A stretch of 64,000 nucleotides of DNA from Diphasiastrum complanatum (lineage: Eukaryota > Streptophyta > Lycopodiopsida > Lycopodiales > Lycopodiaceae), in assembly GCA_029204225.1 (NCBI GenBank), contig CM055106.1, positions 22,199,285 through 22,263,284 on the forward strand, in the 5' to 3' direction. A model generated the notes under the pieces. The model worked only from the letters and a program-made list of their open reading frames with translations, did not search any database and was not told the DNA's origin. Position 1 is the stretch's first letter. Each line of letters begins with the position of its first letter. The translations under genes were made by a program, and so were the position numbers. Below, one piece after another: positions 46,303 to 57,195 of this stretch.

Positions 46303-46659
46303 TTTGTTTTTTGCATGCTCGATTGCGAACATGTAGATTATAATAATCACATATGTGAGTAGGAGACTTGAAAGCTGATGCATGCTTGATTCCACAATGT
46401 TCTAGTTTTTTTTCTTCTTCTTATTGTTCTCTCGCATGCTTGAATGAAGAAACATGACAAACAACATTGTACTTTGGTTATTTTTTTGACAATTTTTTTT
46501 TTATTGTTTTTGATAGTGTCTTCTTTTGCAAGATGCATACAATATGTCTTCCATATATTGGATGAAGAATTGATCGACTTTTTAGAGATGCGTCTTCAGG
46601 ACTACTTGATTGATGGTTGGCGACGATTATCTAAAATCATGAACACTGAAAAGCAAGTA

Positions 46660-46760
46660 TATTGAATGTTGATCGTGAGTATTGGAATACTGAAATATTC
46701 TGAATATTGATTGTGATTATTGTGAATATTGATCATGAATATTCTTGAATCCTTGCCAGT
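46660..46760. repeat. Degenerate GAATATTGAT(C/T)(A/G)TGA repeat
   Basis: About five imperfect units of a 15-18 base AT-rich word. Confidence 0.5.
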
Positions 46761-47079
46761 TTCAAAATTTCAAAATGACGTACATATTTCATGATCAAAG
46801 TATGAAACCCATTCATCAAATGAAGATCACCTATTTATTGACAAAATCATTTCAAATACAATTCTTAGTTTTTAAAAATCCCAATATGCAATCTTAGTTC
46901 TATGATTGTAAAAACTTCAAACTACTTTTGTGGTAATAAGATAGTGTAAGCTCTTGCAACATAAAATGCAAAAAAAAAAGCAAATGAATCTCATGAACTT
47001 ACCAAGACTAATCTCTTTAGCACAAAAACTAATGCATTTGTCTGAATCTTAAAAATGTTAAATTTTCTTTTACTAACAA

Positions 47080-47291
47080 CTAGTACGCCTGCCCGCCCGT
47101 TGGCGGGCGCAAATTCAAAATGTAAGGGCGGGCCCGTGCCCATCCTCCTACCCGTTCCAGTCCCAGCCCCTGCTCGTGCCCCTCCCCCTGTCCGTGGCCT
47201 GGACCTTCCCCAGGCCTCTTTTTAGTTTTTTTTATCGAAAAAAAAAACAAGGGTTTTCAGCGCGCTGCCCGGAAACCCTAGTATATATAGA
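47080..47291 (-). mobile_element. Non-autonomous mini-Helitron (212 bp)
   Basis: Read on the minus strand it begins TCTATATATACTAGGG, a typical plant Helitron 5' end. It ends with a perfect 7-bp GC hairpin (GCCCGCC-AACG-GGCGGGC, plus-strand 47091-47108), seven bases, then CTAG. It sits between a host A (47292 complement) and a host T (47079 complement), the expected insertion site. There is no coding capacity, so any mobility would depend on an autonomous Helitron's Rep/helicase. All terminal hallmarks are present in a very short element. Confidence 0.8.
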
Positions 47292-47579
47292 TTCCAGCAT
47301 TACGGCAAAGTCTTTGTGGTATGATACCAGAACATTTTTGTTTTGGTTTTTTGGTGTGTGCCAGACAATTTGTAAAGTAGGTTAATGGCATGAGACGATT
47401 TAAAGCCCCCCACCATCTTTGTGATACAATATAAAAACTTTTTTTTTTTTTCATGTGCATGAAAGGACATTTGTAGGTTAATGGCATGAGACGATTTGAA
47501 GAGCTCACCATTGTTGATGGTTATTTATAAACGTTGAGATTTTGCCACGTTTTGCAATTTATTATAAAATAAGTTTAAG

Positions 47580-47985
47580 TGACAAAGTAAGCCACGCGGC
47601 AAAAATCCAAGTGATATACCCTAAAATTGGTCGTGCCCAAACCATTAAGCCCTATTGAAGGGTCTCTCTTTAGCACAAGTAAAACCATGGAACTTGATGA
47701 CACGGCATAACTTGGGCCCGCGCACTTGGATGCAAGCCACGTATTAGAACTGCCACTTGGGATCGTTTCAACGGTTGCTTTCGAACACGTGGCAAAATTC
47801 TAACCGTGCGCGCTGAAGATCATAGCGTGCCAATACGAGGCAGAGCTTACAAAAGGCTTAAAAAAAGCTTTCAGTGATATATATATACACGCTCGCTGTT
47901 TCTTCATTGTTTTGTGACGATCCAAGTTTTTCGACCTGAGCATGAAGCGCCCTCCATGATCTTAATCAGGGTGGACGGCATGAGG
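47580..47985 (+). promoter_or_regulatory. Promoter-like region with G-box and TATA
   Basis: Contains ACACGTGGC (about 47787-47795), a G-box/ABRE-type site, and other ACGT cores (CCACGTATT, CCACGCGG). A TATATATATACAC stretch near 47880 is followed by a possible first exon: ATG at 47956 opens MILIRVDGM and runs to a GT donor (AG/GTAGGC at about 47984). No downstream exon was found, so a gene is not established. GC content is higher than the surroundings. Confidence 0.3.
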
Positions 47986-48950
47986 TAGGCTTCCATTTCA
48001 TCTCTTCTTGTTTATATTTGGCTGAAAATCACTAATCATAAAGTACAGGAGGATCGTATCTGAGAATTGTTTTTATCAAAGACATTTGAGCATGATGTTC
48101 TAGGTTTCATGAGAGGATGGATTTGCCTCAAGTAGAAGAGCATCTCAAATGATTCTGATCGTGCCTTGCTTTATTATCTAAGGCAGCAAGTGAGTGCTCG
48201 TCTGTGCTTGGAAGCTTAATGTGCGAGTAGATGGTTTGGATTTAGGCAAGCATTGAACTCTTGCTTTCTATCTCATGCGCTTGATGAAAACCGGGTATAT
48301 CTGTTTTGGATAGTTTTGCATTCAGGAATGTGATGAGATTGTAAAATTTCCTTTACTTTATAGAAGGAATTTGATTATGGGCACCTGGGGTTTCACAATC
48401 TCAAGAGCCAGAAGATCTCCTCAATAGAGGAAGATTTAGAATAAAGCAACCACATAGATGGAAAGAGCAAAAATGATCCTCACACTTCAAAGGGAGAACA
48501 AGTTACAAAACTCTATCAAAGAAGAGAGAGTATGAGCTCCTTACCTCACACGCATGAAGGGCTCCAATCTCCTATCATCCATCTAGTCGTTCAAGTTCAA
48601 AGTGGGCCCAATTTATAGAGGAATAAGTATCAAGAATAATTAATCTCATGGGACATCTTACAAGATTCAATGACATCTCACTTCAATAGATTGAGTTCAA
48701 GTCTACTAGAGAGTTTGTACTAGCAAGGTCAATAATTAATAGCCATACACTTTGCAATACATTCTAATTTTCCTCAAATCAATGTCTAGAACCCCATCTA
48801 ACATTCATATAACATTATTAAGGAGTACAACAAAGTACATCAGATCAAAATAAGCATCACTCATTATCGAACGTTCCTCACATTAGTAATTATTTTGTTT
48901 TTTGCAAGCCCCCAAGAAGTTTTGAACTCTTTGAACATTTCAACAATGTT
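47986..48950. other. No recognised gene
   Basis: AT-rich; no motif recognised. The right part may belong to the minus-strand copia at 48.95-49.64 kb. Confidence 0.35.
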
Positions 48951-48953
48951 TCC

Positions 48954-49640
48954 TTATGTAGTAAAATACATAAACTGAACCTCACTACTAAGAATCTTTT
49001 CTTGTATAGATTGGTAGTGAACTTCAATATGCTTGCAATAAATTTGTAGCTTTATTTCAATTGATTTTCCATGCTCTAGCCATAGTCTACGGTTCCTTAC
49101 ACATATCTTAGAAGATGTTTTGTATCCTTCCAATGTGTGGCAAGTGTTGAAGCATACCATTTCCGCCAATTGATATAAGGTGTAGTGGTAGTAAGATGAC
49201 TTCCAACCAATTGTAGATCAAAGTAGGATTGAGTTTGATTGCTTTAGACTCATATTCCTTTGTTAGCTTTAGGTATATGTGGGAGTTGTAATGACGTTGC
49301 ATCCTGAACCCTCTTTGATAGCTCATCGGCATATTATTGGTTTGAGATTTTAAAATACCATCCTCTTGTTGCCAAGTTTCAATGCCTAAGAACTCATTCA
49401 AGATTTCCTAGTTTGTCATGTCAAAAGTACTAGAGAGAGACTTTTTAATTTGCGTCATCAAAGTATCATCAGTGCCAACAATGATCATCACACCCACATA
49501 CAAAGCAACAATCATCGAGCCTGCATTACTTTTTGAAGCACAAAGTTTAGGATCAGAAGGACTAGTTATCCAGCTTGATGTACCCACTTGTCACATGACC
49601 TTTGAATCCCTTTGCCTATTGTGAATTGTAAATTGTAATT
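48954..49640 (-). pseudogene. Copia RT fragment with altered catalytic box
   Basis: Minus strand from 49620: ASKSNAGSMIVALYVGVMII (relatives: LYVDDMII), then STFDMTN and, from 49401, NEFLGIETWQQEDGILKSQT and LKLTKEYESKAIKLNPTLIY. This is the RT palm and connection of a copia element. The YVDD box reads YVGV, so both metal-binding aspartates are lost. It meets the plus-strand copia at about 49.65-49.74 kb, back to back. Confidence 0.7.
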
Positions 49641-49739
49641 ATCAACTTTAAATCTTCAAGTCACTAGCCTGTGGAAACAATTGTAAATTGCAATGTAAAT
49701 ATTAGTTGTAGTAATTAATTTTGAGATGGTGAAGGGAAT

Positions 49740-51130
49740 ATTAGTTCTCATAGGCTGTTCAATTTGAGCACTAACAAGATTATTGTTAGTCGTGATGTGC
49801 ATTTTGATGAAAAGAATTCATTAGATGTGGCCCTAACTCATATCTTGAAGGGGGACAGCCCACATAGTGTGAATGTTGAAGTTTTTCCAGATTTGGTACC
49901 ATCTTCTATTTCTGGAGATACAACCAGTTTCGAACTGCCCAACACCTCTTTAGAGCCTAATGTTCATCAAGAACCGCCCATTGTTGCTCAAAATCAGCAT
50001 GTAGAAACTGTTGGACAGCAAGGACTAGTTTTGGAAGATCTTGGACAGCCAAGTGCAGTGTCGAAAGATCTTGGACAGCAAATTGCAAGAAGAGACAGCC
50101 TAAAACAGTCCCACGGTGGCTGTTGTCGACTTTGCAAGACAACAAAGTACGTTCATTTTATGATGGAAAGACACGTGCCTCTACAAAATCAGTGGACTAT
50201 GCTGATTTTTCAGATTTTGCTCTTACATCTCATGGAGACGTTGCGGAAGAACTTGTTTTTTATGAGCAGGCCAAGGGAGTAAAATATTGGGAGGATGCGA
50301 TGCAAGATGAGTATGACTCACTCATGAAGAACCAGATTTGGGTTCTTGTTAATCTTCCTCATGGGAAGAAGGCAATTGGTTCTAAATAGGAATACAAAAT
50401 CAAGTGTAAAGCAGATGGTACCATTGAAAGGTACAAGACAAGGCTTGTTGCCAAAGGCTATGCTCAACAAAAGGGGATTGATTATGAGGAGACTTTTTCT
50501 CCTACTGCTCGGATGACTACCGTGAGGGTAGTAACCTCTTTGGCTGCCCATTTTGGTTGGCGTTTGTGGCAACTTGACATAAAGACAACATTTCTCAATG
50601 GTGATTTCAATGAGGAAGTGTACCTTCAACAACCTACTAGTTTTCTGGTTGAAGGCCAAGAAAATAAAGTTTGTCTTCTCAAGAAGGCACTTTATGGACT
50701 GAAGCAAGCCCCGAGGATGTGGTATCAAAAGATACATGCCTATTTTTGTGATCATGGGTTTACTAATAGTCCTAGCGAATCTACTCTTTATGTCAAGCAT
50801 ACTTCAGATTATATCATCATTATTTTGCTTTATGTTGATGATATTATTATTACGGGAAGTAATGAGCAGCAGATTGATGCCGTAATACTTGATCTTGGTA
50901 TGGTTTTTGAAACCTCAGATTTAGGCGTATTGCACTTTTATCTTGGTCTTGGATTTATACAAGAAGGGGTTGGAATTTTCATCTCTCAAGCACGCTACAT
51001 TGGGCAGATTTTGAAGCGGTTCAAGATGGAAGATTGCAAGCCGGTTGCTACACCTATGGAGACAGGCCTGAAATTAAGTAGTCAAGGTGATGGTGAACCA
51101 TTTGATATTATTTTATATTGTCAAGCTATT
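49740..51130 (+). pseudogene. Copia linker and reverse transcriptase
   Basis: Starts at the end of integrase (SHRLFNLSTNKIIVSRDVHF), passes an acidic linker with a triplicated LGQ(P/Q) motif and a frameshift near 50130, then RT: WEDAMQDEYDSLMKNQIW, one TAG at 50387, KADGTIERYKTRLVAKGYAQ, LWQLDIKTTFLNGDFNEEVY, KALYGLKQAPRMWYQKI, the catalytic LLYVDDIIITG, and the connection to GLKLSSQGD. RT is almost intact. Near 51095 it fuses in frame to an integrase piece interrupted by the gypsy insertion. Confidence 0.9.
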
Positions 51131-51537
51131 TCTTATGGCCATTGGCAAACACAGGGATACTAGTGACTCGTTGGACCCTAAGGGGTCCCGGCGGGGTGAC
51201 ACTCAGCCCCGTAGTTCGAGATAATAACCCTTAGGGACTAGGATCTAGAGGGCTTGGTCTATATTCATAGGGAGTGCCACTAACTGGAGGGCACCCTTAG
51301 ATGCTAAGGGTGGGTCCCTAAAGTTAGGTAGGACCTGTGTGCCACATGCTCAGTTTGCATTAGGGACATCCACATGCACAGTGGCAACTGTGCATGTGAG
51401 AGGAGTGCATGGCCTCCTGAAGGCTGGGCGCTGGTCCTATATGGTGGCCTGTGAATGTAGAGCTAGGTACAGGATTGTGGGTGGAGATCCAGAGTCACTC
51501 TCCTTCTGTGTGGGTTCTTCTTCCATTGATCCTAATA
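51131..51537 (+). repeat. 5' LTR of gypsy 1
   Basis: Matches 57196-57602; starts TCTTATGG, where the 3' copy has TGTTATGG. Ends CCTAATA, not the usual CA. Short open frames inside it occur in both LTRs and are not genes. Confidence 0.92.
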
Positions 51538-51538
51538 G

Positions 51539-51550
51539 TGGTATCAGAGC
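51539..51550 (+). promoter_or_regulatory. Primer-binding site of gypsy 1
   Basis: TGGTATCAGAGC, exact initiator-Met tRNA complement, one base after the LTR. Confidence 0.92.
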
Positions 51551-51592
51551 ATGGATCCTGGCTCGTGGGTGGGGTCAGCGCATTCGTCCTTC

Positions 51593-51700
51593 TCTTCCAG
51601 CGCTACTACTCTATCAGCGATCTCTGTCCTCCAGCGCTACTACTCCCTCAACGATCTCTCTCCTCTAGCGCTACTACTCCTTCAGCAATCTTCTTCCTCC
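51593..51700 (+). repeat. 34-base tandem repeat with AGCGCT in gypsy leader
   Basis: Three units of about 34 bases, each with the palindrome AGCGCT (51599, 51633, 51667) followed by ACTACTC. In the untranslated leader. Confidence 0.8.
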
Positions 51701-52244
51701 GTCGCTTCCTTGCTTTCTATCACTATCAAAAGAGGCAGTAAGTAATCTGATTTTGGACAGGAGAGAAATTTCAGTGGTGGGCGCTCAAGTCTATAGCAGC
51801 ATCTGTGTAAAAGGAGCATCCATCACAAGAGGAAATCAGAATTCAACAAAATCTGATTTATGGAGGGCGCTTGGACCTGTTTTTTGGGAGTAGATAGTAC
51901 ACAATCCAAATGTGGTTAGTTTTGGATCAGATTTGGAGGATAAGGTCTACACACTACTCGCTGAAGGATGCAACAGATTTCACCCTGAAATCTGTTGTAC
52001 TTTTCTAGATATTCACATTTCAAGTCAAAATCTGAACTGACCTTCAAGAGTTGAAGACACTACAATTTCAAATGGTAGCAGATTTTTCAAAAGTTGGACT
52101 TGGGAAAGCTAACATACAGAAGGGTGCTCCAAGAGAAACAAATCTCACAGCAGTTGGTGGTCAGAAACGGTCTGGGTGATCATCTGAAGTTTGGCCAATA
52201 TTCCTGATTTATTCGGAAAAAAGTCGGAAATTGCCTAATCATAG

Positions 52245-52326
52245 CATAGTTGCAGCGAATCGCGATTCGCTGGTCTGCAATTCGTGGGTCGCGATTCTGC
52301 GAATCGCGATTTGCGACCCAGAATCG

Positions 52327-52374
<48 letters not shown>

Positions 52375-53077
52375 GAAAAATAGCTTATTGCTGAATTTTT
52401 TTTTTTAGGGGATCAATGGTCAAACCAGCGTTTTGCCTCTCAAAAGTGCAGTAGATGCGGCACAAACCGATCTTGTTTTCAGTAGCTATCCAGTTGTCAT
52501 TTGCTCTGGTTTTCAGTAAATGTTAATGCTACAGTTTGGACTATCAACTGTATGGATGATGATCACTTTTGCAATTGGTTCACTGGAGATGTGAGTGCAA
52601 TGTACATACAGTTGGGGGCATAAATATTGGGCCCTTCTCGGCGCGCATTTGGACCCCATTTTTATCTACAGGGGGGCGGTGGCATTTTTATCTATTGTGT
52701 CTATATAGCAGGAAGCTCTAGGGGGTTCGGGCGGCAGTAGCCCCCGGGGAAACGGGGGGTTCGGGGGGCGGTAGCCCCTCGGTGGGGGGTTTGGGGGGCA
52801 ACGCCCCCCAACGGCGGGATCCGGGGGCCGGGTCCTGACGGTAAGGCCTCTTCATGATTTGGCCTTCCAACTCCCTGAGTGAAAACACACTTTTTGGTGT
52901 TTCACACCCGAAACAGTCGGCAAACTACGAAATCATAATCCCCTCGATCAGAGCTTTCATCTGATACCCATATTGCCTAAAAAAATTTCAAAAAAAAAAA
53001 AAATCGATTCTACACGATTCTGGGAAAATCCCAAATCGCGAATCGGAATCGCGATTCTGAATCGCGCTGCAACTATG
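52245..53077. mobile_element. hAT-like DNA transposon nested in gypsy leader
   Basis: Terminal inverted repeats CATAGTTGCAGCG (52245-52257) and its exact complement (53065-53077). Flanking bases AATCATAG and GATCATAG form an 8-base target duplication with one mismatch, the length expected of hAT elements. Subterminal regions are full of GAATCGCGATTC-type palindromes. The middle has an (AT)n run (52328-52370) and a G-rich stretch with repeated GGCGGTAGCCCC-like words (52720-52820). No transposase, so non-autonomous. Superfamily assignment rests on the duplication length only. Confidence 0.7.
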
Positions 53078-53267
53078 GATCATAGTTGCATGTTGAGACC
53101 GCCCAATCACTTGCATTTCCAAACCAGAGAAGCTTTCTCTCTCTTGTTTTTGTTTTGCATGTCAGTACATGAAGTTTTACACTCCTTGCATGTGCTAGTA
53201 AGTCAATTTTTGGGCATAATTAAACACTGTTTTCTCTGTTCTATTACGCATGCTTAATTTTATAGAC

Positions 53268-54521
53268 ATGAGTCATACTCCTGTAGACGAACTTGAAAAT
53301 ATAGTCATGTCTAGTCTGCCTCGTGGAACTTCTCCTGTAGAAAAGAGCAAGTCAGTTCCTCTTTTACCGCCTACTCAAGAACCCTCTCAAAATCCCTCCT
53401 TGCATGATGACATGCAGGATGTGGACATGAATGAGGGAGATGAAAATGAAGAAATACCATTAAATATTTTTGAGTTTAGGCAGTGGGTAGTAGAAACTTA
53501 TGATCATCTTAAAAAATTAGAAGAGTCTGTTGAGGAACAAGCCAATACCCAGCAAGAGACTAATGAAAGGCTTTCCAGACTTGAAAGACTGGTACGTGAT
53601 AATGTTCAAAGTCTTAATGCTTTAAAACAAGTTGTTTTAGCGCAGTATCGAGTGAATCCTGCTATCCACGGTGGTAGTTTACCTGTCCCACCATCACCCC
53701 ATAAGGTAGTACCTAAAGATTTGCGTCTTCCCACCTTTGGTGGAGAAGAAAAAGACCGTAACCGAGATTCGGTTGTTGCCTTTCTCGTTAAGCATGATGA
53801 TGCTTTTCGATTAAAAGGAACTCCTGATGAGGATCGGCCTTTAGAGGCGAGCATCTCCCTAAAAGCCTTTAGGTGGTGGATAAGTCTGCGGGAAAGTGGT
53901 TCAGAACCAAAGACTTGGGATAGTTTTCAGGGTATGTTTAAGAAAAATTTCCTACCTGAAAGTGAAACCGATAGAAATTGGGAAGATTGGGAAACCTGTT
54001 GTATGGGAAACCATCCTCTCACCCAATATATCGCCAGTTATCAAGATGCTACCATGAAATTATCTGACTTAGATGACTATAATCAGGTAAGGGGATTCAT
54101 TCGGGGTTTGCAAGCCGAATACCAAAAGTATCTTCGGCCTTTAAAGCCTAAAACATTGGAAACTGCTATCACACTAGCTCAGACCTATGATGACATAGTT
54201 CGCCCAAAAGGTAAAAGAATATTAGAAGATACCCGACCTGAGTCCTCCAAGCATGGAGAGAAGAGAAAAATTCCGACATCTAATTCTTCGAACAAAAAGA
54301 GGTATAGATTGTCGAGAAGTGACATCGAAAGAGTCAAGAGGGAGCACTTGTGCTTCATTTGTATGGGAAAAGGTCATAACAAGAGTCAGTGTCCTAAAGT
54401 ACAACATAAAGGGAACACTGACGAAACTCCCGGTAAGAACCAAAATGGTCCTTTTAAGAAACCGGAGAAGCAAGTTCACACTGTCCAAGTTTTGCCTTTG
54501 GGACAGTCCCCTAAGGTATAG
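53268..54521 (+). CDS. Gypsy 1 Gag
   Basis: Intact Gag of about 417 residues, which would form the capsid and bind element RNA. An N-terminal coiled-coil region (LKKLEESVEEQANTQQETNE) is followed by the capsid (LRLPTFGGEEKDRNRD, WWISLRESG, FLPESETDR, RGFIRGLQAEYQKYLRP), basic linkers and a CCHC knuckle CFICMGKGHNKSQC (54351-54392). The ATG at 53268 is chosen because MSHTPVDELEN resembles the start of the gypsy 2 Gag; an upstream in-frame ATG lies at 53250. The stop precedes protease, in a different frame about 60 bases later, so pol expression would need a frameshift or bypass. Confidence 0.88.
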   Translation: MSHTPVDELENIVMSSLPRGTSPVEKSKSVPLLPPTQEPSQNPSLHDDMQDVDMNEGDENEEIPLNIFEFRQWVVETYDHLKKLEESVEEQANTQQETNERLSRLERLVRDNVQSLNALKQVVLAQYRVNPAIHGGSLPVPPSPHKVVPKDLRLPTFGGEEKDRNRDSVVAFLVKHDDAFRLKGTPDEDRPLEASISLKAFRWWISLRESGSEPKTWDSFQGMFKKNFLPESETDRNWEDWETCCMGNHPLTQYIASYQDATMKLSDLDDYNQVRGFIRGLQAEYQKYLRPLKPKTLETAITLAQTYDDIVRPKGKRILEDTRPESSKHGEKRKIPTSNSSNKKRYRLSRSDIERVKREHLCFICMGKGHNKSQCPKVQHKGNTDETPGKNQNGPFKKPEKQVHTVQVLPLGQSPKV

Positions 54522-54577
54522 TCTGTTCACGTGTCTCATATAAATGAGGCACATACTTGTTCAGTTACTGCTAACGT

Positions 54578-55168
54578 TTGGCAACCTGCAGTCGGACCTC
54601 AGACTATTTCCGATTGTTAGGAAGTATTAGTGGCCAGAAAGTTCAGATAATGGTGGATGATGGGGCAACCCACAACTTTCTAAACCATTCTTTGGTGAAG
54701 AAGTTGAAGTTAGAGCAAAAACCAAGCGATCATCAATACGTTGTTACACTTGCTGATGGTCAGCGTAAAGATATTTATGATACTTTTGTTCCACAAGTTC
54801 CCATACAAATCCAAGATTATCAAGATACTTTAGACTTTCAAGTAATGAGCTTGGCCTTGGCAGATGTAATACTTGGTCGTGAATGGTTGTTTATGTTAGA
54901 AACTACTAGTGGTCTTGTGCGTAGTTATGTTGATAACACTTTGGAGTTTGTTCATAGAGGTCAGAAAGTTAAGTTGGTTGGAAATGCAAGTGTGCCGGCT
55001 TCGCCAGTTGTTTCTTCTGTGTTGTTGAAGCGGCTAGTACAGAAACAAAAAATTGAAAAGGTATTTCTTTGTTTCCTTACTTCTGAAACTTTTCAAGTAA
55101 TACAAGTTTATCTTTTCCATATCCAAAGAAATGTGTTTCTTCTATTGGGAGACAAGAGAGAGATGTGA
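54578..55168 (+). CDS. Gypsy 1 retropepsin-like protease region
   Basis: Open frame with the aspartic protease active site IMVDDGATHNFLNHSLVKKL (usual form VDSGATHNF; here D-D-G) and the downstream strand LADVILGREWLF (family I.G..WL). The protease cuts the polyprotein during particle maturation. The frame ends in unrelated residues near 55150, after which the RT leader (PSGLPPRREVDHPIELIPET) continues in another frame, so a frameshift separates protease from RT. The Asp-for-Ser change beside the catalytic Asp is unusual. Confidence 0.8.
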   Translation: MATCSRTSDYFRLLGSISGQKVQIMVDDGATHNFLNHSLVKKLKLEQKPSDHQYVVTLADGQRKDIYDTFVPQVPIQIQDYQDTLDFQVMSLALADVILGREWLFMLETTSGLVRSYVDNTLEFVHRGQKVKLVGNASVPASPVVSSVLLKRLVQKQKIEKVFLCFLTSETFQVIQVYLFHIQRNVFLLLGDKREM

Positions 55169-55169
55169 G

Positions 55170-56450
55170 TTTGCAAACTATTTTAAATAATTTTAAAGAC
55201 GTCTTTCCTAGCGATTTACCATCGGGGTTACCCCCGAGAAGAGAGGTAGATCATCCCATAGAACTAATACCCGAGACTAAACCTGTTAGTAAGCCTCCTT
55301 ATAGGTTGAACACCTAGAGGTAGAGTGGCAGCTGCAAGAGTATTTAGCTAAAGGGTTTATACGCCCCAGTAAGTCACCATGGGCTGCGCCCATTTTGTTG
55401 GTTAAGAAAAAAGATGGGTCCATGCGTATGTGCATAGATTATAGGGCCTTGAATAAACTCACAATTAAGGATAAGTATCCTTTGCCTAGGATTGATGAGA
55501 TCTTTGATCAACTCAAGGGGGCAAAGTATTTTACTAAGATTGATCTTAGGTCTGGATATCATCAGGTACGTATTAAAGAAGATGACGTTCCGTTAACGGC
55601 TTTTCGTTCACGGAATGGTCATTACGAATTTTTGGTTCTCCCCTTTGTATTAACCAATGCCCCAGCAACATTTATGAGGTTGATGGACAACGTGTTCAGA
55701 CATCTTTTGGGCAAGTTCGTATTAATCTACCTTGATGATATCCTGGTCTTTAGTCGTACTAAAAAAGAGCATTTTGAACACTCACCCCAAGTGTTCCAAG
55801 TCCTGAGAGAAAATTCCTTGTTTGCAAAGGACTCAAAATGTGAGTTCTTCAAGGAAGAGATTCACTACCTCGGACATATTATCTTTGCAGAGGGGATCAG
55901 GATGGATCCTGAAAAGGTAGCCGCAATCATGCGATGGCCAGCACCAACTTCGTTGGAAGAGCTGCAGATTTTCCTCGGATTGGCGGGTTTTTACAAGAGG
56001 TTTATCCATCAGTATGCCCTCTTGACTGCTCTTTTGACAGACTTGCTCAAGAGTAAGGGCAAATACTTTAGTTGGGGGCCTAAACAACAAGCGAGCTTTG
56101 AAAATCTAAAGGCTGCGATTGTAACTGCTCCTGTCTTAAGTTTAGTGGATCCAAATGAAGCATTCATAGTAGAGACCGATGCCAGTGAACAGGCGATCGG
56201 TGCTGTTCTTACTCAACACGACCGTCCAGTCGCGTTTGAGAGTAAGAAACTGGATAAACACCAGTTGAATTATTCCACTTATGAGAAGGAGTTGTTCGCA
56301 ATAGTCTATGCTCTTAAGAAATGGAGGCACTACCTCTATGGAGCTAAGTTTGAGATCGTGTTTGATCAAGAAAGTATCAAGTGGCTTTCCTCCCAAAGTG
56401 ACTTGAAAGGAAGAAAAGCTCGCTGGGCCAGGAGTTTGACTATCAACTAA
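55170..56450 (+). pseudogene. Gypsy 1 reverse transcriptase and RNase H
   Basis: The RT leader (55170-55310) ends at a TAG near 55315, and the frame shifts before [14 protein letters not shown]. The main open part, 55395-56450, contains [55 protein letters not shown] and the catalytic YLDD (55728-55739). RNase H follows: [35 protein letters not shown] and the last aspartate region FDQESIKWL. Domain content is complete but expression is broken by the upstream stop. LPFVLTN differs from the usual LPFGLTN. Confidence 0.9.
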
Positions 56451-56497
56451 GGTACAAGAAAGGGCACTACAATGTGGTAGCAGATGCCCTGAGTTGA

Positions 56498-57185
56498 ATG
56501 CCCATGGTAAGCGCGTTGAGTTTTACGGCATTCAAGAGTGAATTCCTGGAATCACTCAGAGGAAAGTGTGTTAGTGATTCTCACTACGCACCTCTGTGGC
56601 AGGCTATTGAGCAAAGGAATTCCACAGCCACACCAGGGCCACCGGAAGATGTTGCAGTTGCGTCGGGACGGGACGCGCCACCTGAAGATGTTGCGGAAAC
56701 ATCTGGAGTGGATGTGCCATCAGCAGGTGTTGCGGATGCTCGATGGAAGAATTTCTACATTGAGGATGGGTACCTCCTTTATAAAGGGAGAGTATGTGTA
56801 CCCAAGGACGGTGACTTTAGGCGCCAAATTCTTGAGGAAAGTCACGACAGTCCTAGTGCAGGGCATCCCGGGATAAAGAGGACCTATGCTCTTGCAAAGA
56901 ATAAGTTTTACTGGCCTAGTATGCAGAAAGACGTACAAGAGTACGTGTTAAGGTGCACCACATGCCAGGCCATAAAGGCTGAACGTCTCAAGGTAGGCGG
57001 GCTCCTCCAGCCACTCGAAATACCCGGTGGTAGATGGGAGAGTATCAGCATTTCGAGAAGTTTTAGTCAAGTGGAAGGATGGGTCCCAAGAAGAGGCAAC
57101 CTGGGAGTCTGTAAGCAAGCTTCGCAAGAGGTATCCTGATTTCGTCTTTGAAGATATCGCTTTCGAGGACGAAAGCTCCTTTTAG
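56498..57185 (+). pseudogene. Gypsy 1 integrase with deleted core
   Basis: The zinc-binding arm is intact: HDSPSAGHPGIKRTYALAKN, FYWPSMQKDV and CTTCQAIKAE (H-X6-H...C-X2-C). Right after GGRWESIS the sequence jumps to the C-terminal part, read in another frame as VKWKDGSQEEATWESVSKLR and KRYPDFVFEDIAFEDE with TAG at 57183. The catalytic DDE core (about 250 residues) is missing, so this copy cannot integrate itself. The VKWK...E.TWE pattern is chromodomain-like. An Asp/Glu/Val/Ala-rich repeat (PEDVAV, PEDVAE, AGVADA) precedes the zinc finger. Confidence 0.85.
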
Positions 57186-57195
57186 GGGGAGGAGA

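Noticed and set aside
51339-51745. ORFs starting inside the gypsy 5' LTR, matched at 57446
   Set aside because: Duplicated because the LTR is duplicated; they overlap the primer site and leader.
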